DNA from: Lachnospiraceae bacterium
GTDB lineage: Bacteria > Bacillota > Clostridia > Lachnospirales > Lachnospiraceae
Length of the DNA stretch: 64,000 nt
Reading direction: 5' to 3'
Assembly: GCA_902363445.1 (NCBI GenBank)
Contig: CABJAB010000003.1
Coordinates: 62,001 to 126,000 of the forward strand
Shown: positions 54,997 to 63,335 of the stretch, piece by piece
How the letters are laid out: each line of letters begins with the position of its first letter
Position numbering within the stretch: position 1 is the first letter of the stretch
Notes under the pieces: model-generated
Databases searched by the model: none
The model's input: only the letters and a program-made list of their open reading frames with translations
What the model was told of the DNA's origin: nothing
Position numbers and translations under genes: made by a program

Positions 54997-55959
54997 TTAC
55001 TTATTCACCAGCTGCAGTACAAAGCCCCCCAGCTGCTCCTTCAGATTCACGGCCTTTAGTTTTCCGGCATCGCTGTATTTTCCGGAAGATTCATCAAATT
55101 GGACCCCTCTTTCCGAGAAGTACGCACAAGCCCTGTCAAGGTTATTCACAGCCATACAAATGTGGCCTTTTTCTCCGCATGTCTCTGATTTCATCATTTC
55201 AAAGGCTTTCCCGGCAAATACGGACGAATTTCCAACTTTTACTTCCAGCCCGAATAGATCTGCGGCCTTCCGCGCCCTTTGAAGAGCCTGCCCTTCATCA
55301 GCGCAGTTGATTCCCACATGCCTCAGTTCAAATCCCAGCATATTCATCACTGTATTTCTCGTCAGCCTCTCGATCTCATCAAAACGGCGTTCCCGGATCA
55401 GATCTTCTTTCACCATCCAGGTTCCGCCGCACGCCAGGATTTTGTCATAGGAAAGATATTCATTCATATTTCTGTCATTTACACCTCCCGTGGGCATAAA
55501 CCGCACATTTGTATAAGGCGCGCAAAGCGACCGGATCATCGGAAGGCCTCCGCTCGGCTCTGCCGGGAAAAATTTGAGATCCGTGATCCCCAGTTCCAGC
55601 GCCGCCTCTATGGACGCGGGATCGCTGCACCCAGGAAAAACCGGTATCCTATGCTCCACGCAATATCCGGCAGTCGTCGGATTAAAACCGGGAGTCACTA
55701 TGAACCTGGCGCCTGCTGCGACCGCCCGTTCAATTTGGTCAACCGTCAGTACAGTCCCCGCACCCACCAGCATATCCTTACATTCCTGGCTTATATTCTG
55801 AATCGCTTGTTCCGCGGCATCGGTGCGGAACGTCACCTCGATACATTTGAGGCCCCCGGCCATCAGCGCATTGGCCAGCGGCACTGCCAGACCGGCGTCC
55901 TCAAGCTTCACCACCGGCACGATCCCATACTCATAAATTCTCTGAGAAATACTTTTCAT
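54997..55959 (-). CDS. eda: KDPG/KHG aldolase fused to a C-terminal VOC domain
   Basis: A 320-residue fusion. Residues about 1-205 are a class I KDPG aldolase with IEVTFRT (Glu base), GAGTVL, FIVTPGF and the Schiff-base Lys in DLKFFPAE, then MPTGGV. Residues about 212-320 form a glyoxalase/VOC-like fold (LRHVGINC, HICMAVNNLDRACAYFSERGV, LGGFVLQLV). Single-domain KDPG aldolases are about 210 residues, so the extra domain is a true addition with no stop or shift. The VOC role is unknown. It lies between the amidohydrolase and kinase genes. Confidence 0.92.
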   Translation of the reverse strand: MKSISQRIYEYGIVPVVKLEDAGLAVPLANALMAGGLKCIEVTFRTDAAEQAIQNISQECKDMLVGAGTVLTVDQIERAVAAGARFIVTPGFNPTTAGYCVEHRIPVFPGCSDPASIEAALELGITDLKFFPAEPSGGLPMIRSLCAPYTNVRFMPTGGVNDRNMNEYLSYDKILACGGTWMVKEDLIRERRFDEIERLTRNTVMNMLGFELRHVGINCADEGQALQRARKAADLFGLEVKVGNSSVFAGKAFEMMKSETCGEKGHICMAVNNLDRACAYFSERGVQFDESSGKYSDAGKLKAVNLKEQLGGFVLQLVNK

Positions 55960-55980
55960 TTTGCTTATCCCCCTGGGCAG

Positions 55981-57147
55981 TCATCTGTCCACTCTTTCTT
56001 TTAATTTCGAATAACACTCCAGCGCGTTGTCATACAGAATCATCCTCGCAAACTCATACGCCCGTTTTTCCCTTATGAACCCTTCCTCCACCAGCTGTGT
56101 CAGAACCCGCGCCAAAACTTTCCGGAAATAACCGTGCCCGAACCACGCGAGTTCCGGAAACATCACACCGTCGGACCCATACATCAGTTTATTCATCGGA
56201 GTTCTTTCCATCAGCGCGCGCAGACGGTTCACCCCGTTGACCGTACATAGGTAAAAGGTCCCGGAGCAGTCCGTATATACATTAGAAAACTGAGCTGTTA
56301 GGAAACTGGTATCTTCTTCGTGAGGATGTCCCCCGTGAAGGAGCACGATCTTCGCCCGGTTGAGCACCCTGGGATCCCAGAGAAAATCCGTCAAGCCCAC
56401 CGGATCAAAGCTTTTAAAATCCAGTGTCCCTCCGCCGGCCCCTGTGTGTATCTGAAGCGGGATGCCATGCTTTACAGCCTCCTCCACCCCCAGCATGAGC
56501 GTAAACGTATAAAAGCATTTTTCATCTTTCCCGGTTCCTGTTCCCGACACGATATGTTCGTATGCCTCCGCAGCCTTTTTTTCGTCCGCCAACTGTATAT
56601 TCAGCCCTCCATAGTAGGCAACTGATGATTTTAGCCCGACTGCAGCCTCCCTTATGATCCTGTCGTCCAGATCTGCCGTCAGTTTTTCCACGAACTCCCG
56701 ATATGAGAGCTTTTTATCCAGCAGCTCATCCACAGAACGCTCTATTCTGATGATGACGCTGCGTTTTTCCTTTGGAACGGCTTCGTAAAAGTAAGCGGCC
56801 TCTTCTCCGGTAAACGCCTTTCCCCGCAGAGGACTCCCCGTTTCAAAGCAGCTCATTGCCACGTTCCCCTCCGAAAACAGTTCCCGCATATATTTCTTTG
56901 GCTCTGCCGTATATCTCCGGAAACGTTCTGCCTCCACTTCGGCGTCTGACGCGTCCTCCGACATACCAAAGCGTACGCGAAGGGCTTGAATCACCATCTC
57001 AAAGAGAATCGTCTGTCTGGAATTTCTGTCTTGTCCCGGTCCGTTGATATAGCCTCCGGCAATCTTCCCGAACTCCGGTTCCCTGCCCGGATGGACACGA
57101 TGAACATGAGTATCGATCAAAGGAATACCTTTCAAAGTTTCATACAT
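55981..57147 (-). CDS. Amidohydrolase-2 family metal-dependent hydrolase
   Basis: A 388-residue TIM-barrel hydrolase. Metal-site motifs are DTHVHR (near residue 12), a Lys in GLKSSVAY, His in IQIHTGAGG, His in LLHGGHP and Asp in YGSDG. The family includes decarboxylases and lactone or amide hydrolases (COG2159), and some are related to uronate isomerases. In this operon it may open a sugar-acid lactone or release the sugar acid from a conjugate. It lies between the importer genes and the KDPG aldolase, 22 nt after livF. Confidence 0.82.
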   Translation of the reverse strand: MYETLKGIPLIDTHVHRVHPGREPEFGKIAGGYINGPGQDRNSRQTILFEMVIQALRVRFGMSEDASDAEVEAERFRRYTAEPKKYMRELFSEGNVAMSCFETGSPLRGKAFTGEEAAYFYEAVPKEKRSVIIRIERSVDELLDKKLSYREFVEKLTADLDDRIIREAAVGLKSSVAYYGGLNIQLADEKKAAEAYEHIVSGTGTGKDEKCFYTFTLMLGVEEAVKHGIPLQIHTGAGGGTLDFKSFDPVGLTDFLWDPRVLNRAKIVLLHGGHPHEEDTSFLTAQFSNVYTDCSGTFYLCTVNGVNRLRALMERTPMNKLMYGSDGVMFPELAWFGHGYFRKVLARVLTQLVEEGFIREKRAYEFARMILYDNALECYSKLKERVDR

Positions 57148-57169
57148 CTTATTCTCCTTTCCGGTATCC

Positions 57170-57883
57170 TCAATAATCTCCGAGATATGCCCGCTTTACT
57201 TCATCGTTCACAAGCAGCTCTTTTCCGGTACCAGTCAGGGTGATCTTTCCGTTTTCCAAAACGTAGCCCCTGTCGGCGATGGAAAGAGCCATGGACGCAT
57301 TCTGCTCGATCAGCAGCACGGTCTTTCCGTTGTTCCTTATCCGGCATATCATATTAAAAATCTCTTCCACGATTATAGGCGCAAGGCCGAGAGACGGCTC
57401 ATCCAGCATGATCATTTTGGGATCCATCATGAGACCTCTGGCGATCGCGAGCATCTGCTGTTCCCCTCCGGACAAGCTGCCGCCCGCCTGATTCTGCCGT
57501 TCTTTAAGGCGCGGGAACATTTCATACTGCTGTTCCAGAAGCTCCTTGATCCTTTCCTTTGACAGCTTTGGATTCCCGAGAGTACCTGTCATCAGATTTT
57601 CATATACCGTCAGAGAGGGAAAAACCTTCCGCCCTTCCGGCACATGCGCCAATCCAAGTTTTACGATTTTCTCCGGCGCCATTCTTGTAACGTCCTTCCC
57701 GTCAAAGAAGACCCTCCCCTCAGCTTTCTCCACAAGGCCGGAGATGGACATCAATGTCGTAGTCTTTCCTGCTCCATTTCCGCCGATCAGCGTGATGATC
57801 TCATTCTTTTCAACCTCCATGCTGATGCCGTGCAGAGCCTGGATATATCCATAGTTGACAGATATGTTCGTCAATTCAAGCAT
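57170..57883 (-). CDS. livF: Liv-type ABC importer ATP-binding protein (LivF family, second system)
   Basis: A 237-residue ATPase with GGNGAGKTT, LSGGEQQ, IMLDEP and VLLIEQN. The start overlaps the livG stop by 8 nt. It belongs to the same family as the product of 731-1450, but clearly a separate system with its own binding protein and permeases. Confidence 0.95.
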   Translation of the reverse strand: MLELTNISVNYGYIQALHGISMEVEKNEIITLIGGNGAGKTTTLMSISGLVEKAEGRVFFDGKDVTRMAPEKIVKLGLAHVPEGRKVFPSLTVYENLMTGTLGNPKLSKERIKELLEQQYEMFPRLKERQNQAGGSLSGGEQQMLAIARGLMMDPKMIMLDEPSLGLAPIIVEEIFNMICRIRNNGKTVLLIEQNASMALSIADRGYVLENGKITLTGTGKELLVNDEVKRAYLGDY

Positions 57884-58667
57884 GGTTCAGCACCTCCCCG
57901 CCAATCATTCCAGAACCAAAATACGCCGCCTGGACCTCCGGATCTTTTTTCACCGTTTCCGGCGTCCCCTCGCAGATCTTCTTCCCAAAATTTAAGACCA
58001 GGATATTGTGGCAGCAGTTCATGACAAATTTCATATCATGCTCAATCAGCAATATAGTCTGTCCATTCCGGTTGAGCTCCTGGACAAATTTGCGAAGATC
58101 CACCGTTTCCATTGGGTTCATCCCCGCGGCCGGCTCATCTAGAAGCAGGATCTCCGGATCGGTGGCAAGAGCCCTGGCAATCTCCACCCGCCTCTGGATA
58201 CCATAGGGGAGACTCCCCGCCATCGTATACGCATATTTCGTCAGCCCGGCCTTTTCAATCGTCTCCAGGCTTTTTCTAGTCACATATTCCTCATCCCTCT
58301 TATATCTTCTGGTATGGAGGATTGCATCGAATATGCCGGATTTTGTACCTTTGTGGCATCCTATCTTGACATTCTCCAGTACTGTCATGAATTTAAACAG
58401 CTGCATGGACTGGAAGGTCCTCGTGATTCCCAGCCGGCTGATTGTTTCCGGCCTCAGATTTGAGATATCCCTGCCGCAAAGATAGACCCTTCCCTTTGTC
58501 GGCTTATAAATCCCGGAGCAAACATTAAAGAATGTCGTTTTTCCGGCGCCGTTCGGTCCAATTATCCCGAAGATCTGGCCGGAGTTCACAGTCATGCTCA
58601 CATTCTCTACTGCTTTAAGGCCCCCGAAATATCTGCAGACTCCCTCTGTCCTTAATACCTCACCCAT
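57876..58667 (-). CDS. livG: Liv-type ABC importer ATP-binding protein (LivG family, second system)
   Basis: A 263-residue ATPase. It has GPNGAGKTT, TRTFQSMQLFKFMTV after the Q-loop, LPYGIQRR in the signature place and LLLDEPAAGMNP. The ATG at 58667 shares a base with the livM stop (TAATG) and has AAAGGAG upstream. An in-frame extension to 58772 would overlap livM and is not likely. Confidence 0.94.
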   Translation of the reverse strand: MGEVLRTEGVCRYFGGLKAVENVSMTVNSGQIFGIIGPNGAGKTTFFNVCSGIYKPTKGRVYLCGRDISNLRPETISRLGITRTFQSMQLFKFMTVLENVKIGCHKGTKSGIFDAILHTRRYKRDEEYVTRKSLETIEKAGLTKYAYTMAGSLPYGIQRRVEIARALATDPEILLLDEPAAGMNPMETVDLRKFVQELNRNGQTILLIEHDMKFVMNCCHNILVLNFGKKICEGTPETVKKDPEVQAAYFGSGMIGGEVLNHA

Positions 58668-59680
58668 TACGCACTCTCCTTTGCCGCCTTCTTTGACTTG
58701 GATTTCATCTTTATCCTGCCTCCTGCAAGGATGCTGTCGGACGCACCGACAAGTCCCTGGGGCCGGAGCCACATCATTATGATGATCAGTAAGGCATACG
58801 TGACAAATCTCCAGGTTCCCACCGGTCTCAGTATCTCAGTCAGGAAATTGACAAGCGTGGATCCGACAATGGGCCCCGCCAGAGTTCCCTGCCCGCCGAT
58901 GATGACCATTGACAGGATGTTGAAGCCCTCATCCAGACTGAATACTGTGGAATCAATATACTGAAGGTACGGTGCATATGCCGCTCCGCAGATTCCTGCC
59001 CAAAATGCTCCATACATAAAATTGCTGGCTTTGTAATAAGAGGTCTGCACGCTGAGAGCCTTCGCCGCCAGCTCATCTTCCCGGATTGACATCCAGGCGC
59101 GGCCGGCGCGGGACTTTATGACCCGGGAGCTGATAAACAGAAAGATGACCGCTACGATCAGGAACAAATAATAGAATTTCATCGGAGAATCCACCAGGAA
59201 TCCTCCTACAGAGGGCCTGGGAATGTCTTTAATGCCAAAGGAGCCTCCTGTCAGGCTTTCCCAGTTCAGCGCCACAATACGGATTACCTCAGACGCCCCC
59301 ATAGTGATTATAGAGAGATAGATTCCTTTCAGCCGAAGAGTCGGTATGGAAACGATCAGGCCGACAAGCATCGCCATGATCCCGCCAAGAGGGAGCAGGA
59401 TCCAGAACGAGATACCAAATCTGGTAGACAATATTGCCATAGTGTACGCTCCGATACAGAAAAAGCCAGCTTGTCCGATACAAGTCTGTCCGCTGTATCC
59501 GTTTATCATGTTCAGGGAACCGGCCAAAGTACAGTACATCAGGATTCGGCACATGATACGGATCGTTGATTTTTTGAAACCCAAAAACGGCAGTATCAGC
59601 AGCAGAACTACAATAACTGCCAGAGAGAGCACTTTGTGTTCTCCATAAAACTTCTTTACAGTGTTGATCAGCGTATTCAT
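58667..59680 (-). CDS. livM: Liv-type ABC importer permease (LivM family, second system)
   Basis: A 337-residue permease with about ten helices. It has NGYSGQTCIGQAGFFCIGAY and the coupling loop SRAGRAWMSIREDELAAKAL. The start is the ATG at 59680 (overlapping the livH stop as TGATG); a GTG at 59683 is also possible, with better spacing to AAGGAG. It should form the channel with the LivH at 59680-60555. Confidence 0.94.
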   Translation of the reverse strand: MNTLINTVKKFYGEHKVLSLAVIVVLLLILPFLGFKKSTIRIMCRILMYCTLAGSLNMINGYSGQTCIGQAGFFCIGAYTMAILSTRFGISFWILLPLGGIMAMLVGLIVSIPTLRLKGIYLSIITMGASEVIRIVALNWESLTGGSFGIKDIPRPSVGGFLVDSPMKFYYLFLIVAVIFLFISSRVIKSRAGRAWMSIREDELAAKALSVQTSYYKASNFMYGAFWAGICGAAYAPYLQYIDSTVFSLDEGFNILSMVIIGGQGTLAGPIVGSTLVNFLTEILRPVGTWRFVTYALLIIIMMWLRPQGLVGASDSILAGGRIKMKSKSKKAAKESA

Positions 59681-60555
59681 CACGGCCTGGCTCCTTTCTT
59701 CGCGGAGAATCCATGGGGTCTTATAATCAGTACAAGGATGAGGAAGCAGAATGCAAACGCATCCCGGAAGCTGGCGCTGGAGAAGGTGATTCCAAGATTT
59801 TCAATCACACCTATACAGAGCCCGCCCAGCGCCGAAAACCGGACGTCTGTCATCCCGCCCAGTACCGACGACGAAAAAGCCTTCATGCTCATAGTGCTGC
59901 CCATTGTGGCATAGCACGTCTGATAATAAATAGCCATCAGCATACCGGCCACTCCCCCAATCCCGCACCCGATACAGTTTCCGATCATGGCCGTCTTCTT
60001 AACGCTGATGCCCACCAGATACGCAGCGCTTTTATCCTGGCTGACGGCTCTCAGGGCCATCCCTGCCCGAGTCCTGTTAAAGTAAACGGTCAGCAGCACC
60101 GCTAAAGCCAGCACGATTACGACGATCGCCACCTGGATCATACTGATCCGCACCGGGCCGATCTTAAAAACTCTGTTTTCTATAATATTCAAAACCGGCT
60201 TTTTATTGGCCCCAAAGCAGATTTGAGCCAGATTCTGTACCAGCATGCTGAAACCCACTGTACAGATCAGGGATATATGCCTCGGCGCATTAAAGAAGTG
60301 CTCGTAACAGATCTTATAGACCAGCATACCGAGAACCCAGGACGCGGCAAACGCTCCCAGAAGCCCGAGTACTATATGGCCGCCGGCATACTGAAAAATA
60401 TAAAAAGATGCAAAAGCCCCGATCATCATCACTTCACCATGAGTAAAAGTCACCATGCCGGTAACGCCGACTACCACCGAGTAACCAATTGCCATTAATG
60501 CATAAATAGCGCCTTGGCATACGCCATTGATCAACTGGTTAAGTATGTATTCCAT
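59680..60555 (-). CDS. livH: Liv-type ABC importer permease (LivH family, second system)
   Basis: A 291-residue permease from the ATG at 60555 (GGAGG 6 nt upstream); the in-frame extension to 60624 lies in the intergenic hairpin. It opens with LINGVCQGAIYALMAIGYSVV, and the loop TRAGMALRAVSQDKSAAYLVGI contacts the ATPases. It is separated from livK by a stem-loop as in the first system. Confidence 0.94.
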   Translation of the reverse strand: MEYILNQLINGVCQGAIYALMAIGYSVVVGVTGMVTFTHGEVMMIGAFASFYIFQYAGGHIVLGLLGAFAASWVLGMLVYKICYEHFFNAPRHISLICTVGFSMLVQNLAQICFGANKKPVLNIIENRVFKIGPVRISMIQVAIVVIVLALAVLLTVYFNRTRAGMALRAVSQDKSAAYLVGISVKKTAMIGNCIGCGIGGVAGMLMAIYYQTCYATMGSTMSMKAFSSSVLGGMTDVRFSALGGLCIGVIENLGITFSSASFRDAFAFCFLILVLIIRPHGFSAKKGARP

Positions 60556-60592
60556 TCTGTTCCTCCCTCCGGGCGAACCCCCTCCAATAAAG

Positions 60593-60632
60593 GCAATGTC
60601 CTGCACAACAGTCATGAAGCGCAAGACATTGC
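60593..60632 (-). terminator. Stem-loop between livK and livH of the second system
   Basis: Arms GCAATGTC/GACATTGC with a long, partly paired middle. The T run is weak (CTTTATT). The place is the same as the hairpin at 4139-4165, which supports a shared design that favours the binding protein. Confidence 0.65.
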
Positions 60633-60672
60633 AGATTTATTTATAACATGGGGTTCCCTTTATGTAAGCGCC

Positions 60673-61896
60673 TCACTCTTCGGCATAGTCATAGCCGCAT
60701 CTTACCACGTATTCTCCTTCGGAGACTTCACAGATCAGATAAGAGCGGGAGATATCGCCAACCTCGCTGAATTTGATCGGTCCCGTCAAATAAGTATCAT
60801 CCGTCTTTGCCAGGCTCTCCCGTATGCTGTCGCGTGTAATATCACCATCCAGCCTGGCGATCGCATCCGACAGTACATAGATGCTGTCGTAAGCATATCC
60901 TGCCATGACTGTAGGCTGGAATTTCGCACGTTCTGCAAATTCCTGTGCAAACGCCCAGGCTTCAGGGTCTTCTTCAGAATAGAATACGGAAGCCGTCGTC
61001 AGGACACCTTCGCTGTTATCCGCACAGAGTTCTATGATTTGCTGCGAAGTACTAGGGCCGACCATGACAATCTGGCAGTCCCAGCCGTAGCCGCGGATCT
61101 GGTTGATCAGATTGGAGGTACTCGACTGGTCAATGATCACAACACAATCAGGTTCGGAAGCTTCTGCTTTTGTAATCAGAGAAGAAAAATCGCTCTCTCC
61201 TTCCGCATATGTTTCGTCAAATACAATATTCAGCCCTGCGTCCTTGCTCGCTTCCGCAAAATAATCCCGGGTAGAAACGCCCCAGTCTGTATTCATGGAA
61301 AAGATGGCGATGTCTTTAGCACCCACATATTTCCCGACGATATATTTTGCGGCGTATATACCTTCACCGTCGGTACGCCCCGCGATCTGGAAGCAGTAAT
61401 CGCTCATAGGAGCAAAATCCACATTGGATGCAGTGGGAGAAAAAAGCACGATGCCTGCCTCATCGCAGATGGGAGCAGCAGCCATGGCACATCCAGATGA
61501 AAAGTCACCGAGGACTGCCGCGTACTTGTCATTCTCGGCAAAGGAAGCCGCCAGGTCAGCCGATTCATTCTGCTCTCCTTTGGAATCCGCAAAATCCAGA
61601 ACCAGCTCACGGCCGTTTATTCCGCCTGCCGCATTGATTTCTTCCATCGCCATTGTCATGGCGACTTCATATGTTTTGCCGTACTCTGCCATAGTACCAG
61701 TCAATGGAGCCAGAACCCCAACGTAAATGGGGTCTCCGGAAGCGGCATCGGCTTCTTTTGCTTCTTTCGTTTCTTTAACAGATGTTTCTTTTGTTTTCTC
61801 TTCGCCTCCGTTCTTCGTCTCCGCCTTTCCTCCAGAACAGGCTGTAAGGCTCAACACCATAACCACTGCCAACAATACTGCGATAATTCTTTTCAT
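60673..61896 (-). CDS. livK: Liv-type periplasmic-binding lipoprotein (second system)
   Basis: A 407-residue lipoprotein. It has basic MKRI, a hydrophobic core, lipobox LTAC (Cys near residue 20), then an acidic linker and the peripla_BP_6 fold (YVGVLAPLTGTMAEYGKTYEVAMTMA, GRELVLDFADSKGE, AAVLGDFSSGCAMAAAPI). GGAGG precedes the ATG. It is first gene of the operon that ends with KDG kinase and SDR. The ligand is unknown; a sugar acid or its conjugate is inferred. The promoter region carries cre-like sites. Confidence 0.93.
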   Translation of the reverse strand: MKRIIAVLLAVVMVLSLTACSGGKAETKNGGEEKTKETSVKETKEAKEADAASGDPIYVGVLAPLTGTMAEYGKTYEVAMTMAMEEINAAGGINGRELVLDFADSKGEQNESADLAASFAENDKYAAVLGDFSSGCAMAAAPICDEAGIVLFSPTASNVDFAPMSDYCFQIAGRTDGEGIYAAKYIVGKYVGAKDIAIFSMNTDWGVSTRDYFAEASKDAGLNIVFDETYAEGESDFSSLITKAEASEPDCVVIIDQSSTSNLINQIRGYGWDCQIVMVGPSTSQQIIELCADNSEGVLTTASVFYSEEDPEAWAFAQEFAERAKFQPTVMAGYAYDSIYVLSDAIARLDGDITRDSIRESLAKTDDTYLTGPIKFSEVGDISRSYLICEVSEGEYVVRCGYDYAEE

Positions 61897-61964
61897 CTTC
61901 TTCCTCCTTTATGTTTTTTATTATTTCAAGGATTTTCCAATCCTTTACTTCCAAATATAATATA

Positions 61965-61978
61965 TGTTACCGTTTTCA
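61965..61978 (-). promoter_or_regulatory. cre-type element, exact consensus match
   Basis: On the minus strand TGAAAACGGTAACA, which fits TGWAANCGNTNWCA at every position. It lies directly upstream of the AT-rich -10 region, so binding should block the livK promoter. CcpA or the LacI-type protein at 50942-52000 could be the binder. Confidence 0.7.
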
Positions 61979-62058
61979 TTTTTTGGAAAAAAATAGAAGG
62001 AAAGCTTTTTTATCTTTTGCTCAAGACTTTATTTCATTACATTCAATATAGCATTTTT

Positions 62059-62072
62059 AGAAACCGATTTCA
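62059..62072 (-). promoter_or_regulatory. cre-like element 2
   Basis: Minus strand TGAAATCGGTTTCT; it fits the cre consensus except for the last base. Same orientation as the other two. Confidence 0.5.
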
Positions 62073-62257
62073 ATAACAATTTGAGATTCGTACATTACGA
62101 CAATTTAGCCTTAAGGTTTTTGTACATTTTGCTCATATATCAATAATTTTTCTATGGTTTATAATGTTTTATATCAAATCTTGCACTTGTTGTATATTAC
62201 TTTTTACTTTTTTACATCCCTAATATAATTTCTCCAAAGAATAATTTGTTTATTTTA

Positions 62258-62271
62258 CGCAACCGTTTTCA
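62258..62271 (-). promoter_or_regulatory. cre-like element 3
   Basis: Minus strand TGAAAACGGTTGCG; it shares TGAAAACGGT with the element at 61965. Two positions deviate at the end. Confidence 0.45.
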
Positions 62272-62402
62272 TTATGATTTTCAAAAACCTTTTTTCTCAT
62301 ATTACCTCAATCCACCACTCCCAATAACTTAAATTTGCCTAATTTCCATATTATGGAAACGATAAACATATGTAGTTTATAGCAATGGTATCTAGGAGCA
62401 AT

Positions 62403-62433
62403 CAAAAACGGCGCCGTCCAACGACAGCACCGT
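62403..62433 (-). terminator. Terminator of the ispE-gntR-small protein unit
   Basis: Minus-strand stem ACGGTGCTGTC/GACGGCGCCGT with loop GTTG, then TTTTTG. It lies 22 nt after the stop at 62455. Confidence 0.82.
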
Positions 62434-62454
62434 CTTTTCTTCCCTTTATGACAT

Positions 62455-62649
62455 CTATTTTTTCTGCTTGTCCAGCATTTCCTGCAGAGCCTCGTCGCTT
62501 TCCTCTATCCAAACGTCCTCTTCTTCTGCGTTTAAACCCAGGTATTCCCGCAGCGTCCGCATATCATCGCTGTTGTTCCAGCGGCTGATATATCCGTCTA
62601 TCTCTTCAAATTCAATTTCCCCGGCCAGATACCGTTCTTTAAATGTCAT
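62455..62649 (-). CDS. Small acidic protein of unknown function coupled to a GntR regulator
   Basis: A 64-residue soluble, strongly acidic protein (EEIDGYISRWNNSDDMRTLREYLGL, then EEEDVW.EESDEAL). The ATG overlaps the gntR stop as ATGA, so translation is coupled and the gene is real rather than chance. The mostly helical pattern would suit a small binding partner. No family is recognised. Confidence 0.75.
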   Translation of the reverse strand: MTFKERYLAGEIEFEEIDGYISRWNNSDDMRTLREYLGLNAEEEDVWIEESDEALQEMLDKQKK

Positions 62650-63320
62650 CTCTCCTGCTCCTTAATACTCCTGGCGACCGTCACTTCCTGCTTGTTTATA
62701 TGATTCCTGATCGTCCGCCTGGTCAGGTCCACATCCCGGCCGGACAATGCCCGCATGATATCCTGATGCTCCTGGACAAGAATCTTTCTCTGTGACTTGT
62801 CCTTTATATGCTCGATCCGGTAACGGTACATCTGTTCTCTCAAATGGTTCACCATCTGCACGAGACGCTCATTATCCGTCGCCTGATAGATCAGAGAATG
62901 AAATTCCTCATCCGCCTGGGCGATCACTGTAATGTCATCACTGCTTATCACTGCCGCGAACTTATGGTTGGCCTGCTCCAAAAGCCGAAACTCTTCCTCC
63001 GTCATCCTTTCGCAGGCCAGCTCTCCGGCCAGCTCTTCCAAGGCGCGGCGTACCTCTAAGACGTCTCTGAGATTTTTTCCGGAAATATGCGCTACCTCAG
63101 CGCCTTTCCTCGGGACCATGACGACCAGCCCTTCCAGCTCCAGCTTCCGAATGGCTTCCCGGACCGGCGTACGGCTGACTCCCATCCTCTCCGCCAGCTG
63201 TATCTCCATCAGTCTCTGACCAGGTGTCAGCTCTCCCCTCAGAATCGCGCGCCGCAGCGTGTTGAACACCACATCACGCAGTGGAAGATATTCATTTTCG
63301 TTCACTTTCCAACCGTCCAT
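62646..63320 (-). CDS. GntR-family regulator, FadR/FCD subfamily
   Basis: A 224-residue regulator. The winged helix-turn-helix is at residues about 15-80 (LRRAILRGELTPGQRLMEIQLAERMGVSRTPVREAIRKLELEGLV). The C-terminal all-helical FCD domain has metal-ligand-type Asp/His residues in ADEEFHSLIYQATDN, HQDIMRAL and RNHI. Such proteins often sense carboxylates or sugar acids, which fits the neighbouring operon. It lies 15 nt after ispE, so co-transcription with that housekeeping gene is likely. Confidence 0.9.
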   Translation of the reverse strand: MDGWKVNENEYLPLRDVVFNTLRRAILRGELTPGQRLMEIQLAERMGVSRTPVREAIRKLELEGLVVMVPRKGAEVAHISGKNLRDVLEVRRALEELAGELACERMTEEEFRLLEQANHKFAAVISSDDITVIAQADEEFHSLIYQATDNERLVQMVNHLREQMYRYRIEHIKDKSQRKILVQEHQDIMRALSGRDVDLTRRTIRNHINKQEVTVARSIKEQER

Positions 63321-63335
63321 CTGACACCTCCGCCT

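Larger units (their letters stand above)
61897..62454. other. Intergenic, 558 bp: AT-rich control region of the second Liv operon
   Basis: No coding sequence seen. It is very AT-rich with three cre-like elements (61965, 62059, 62258), a likely -10 TATATT at 61954-61964 (minus), and a terminator at 62403-62433 for the GntR unit. A fourth looser element, GGAAACGATAAAC, lies near 62355. Confidence 0.65.
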
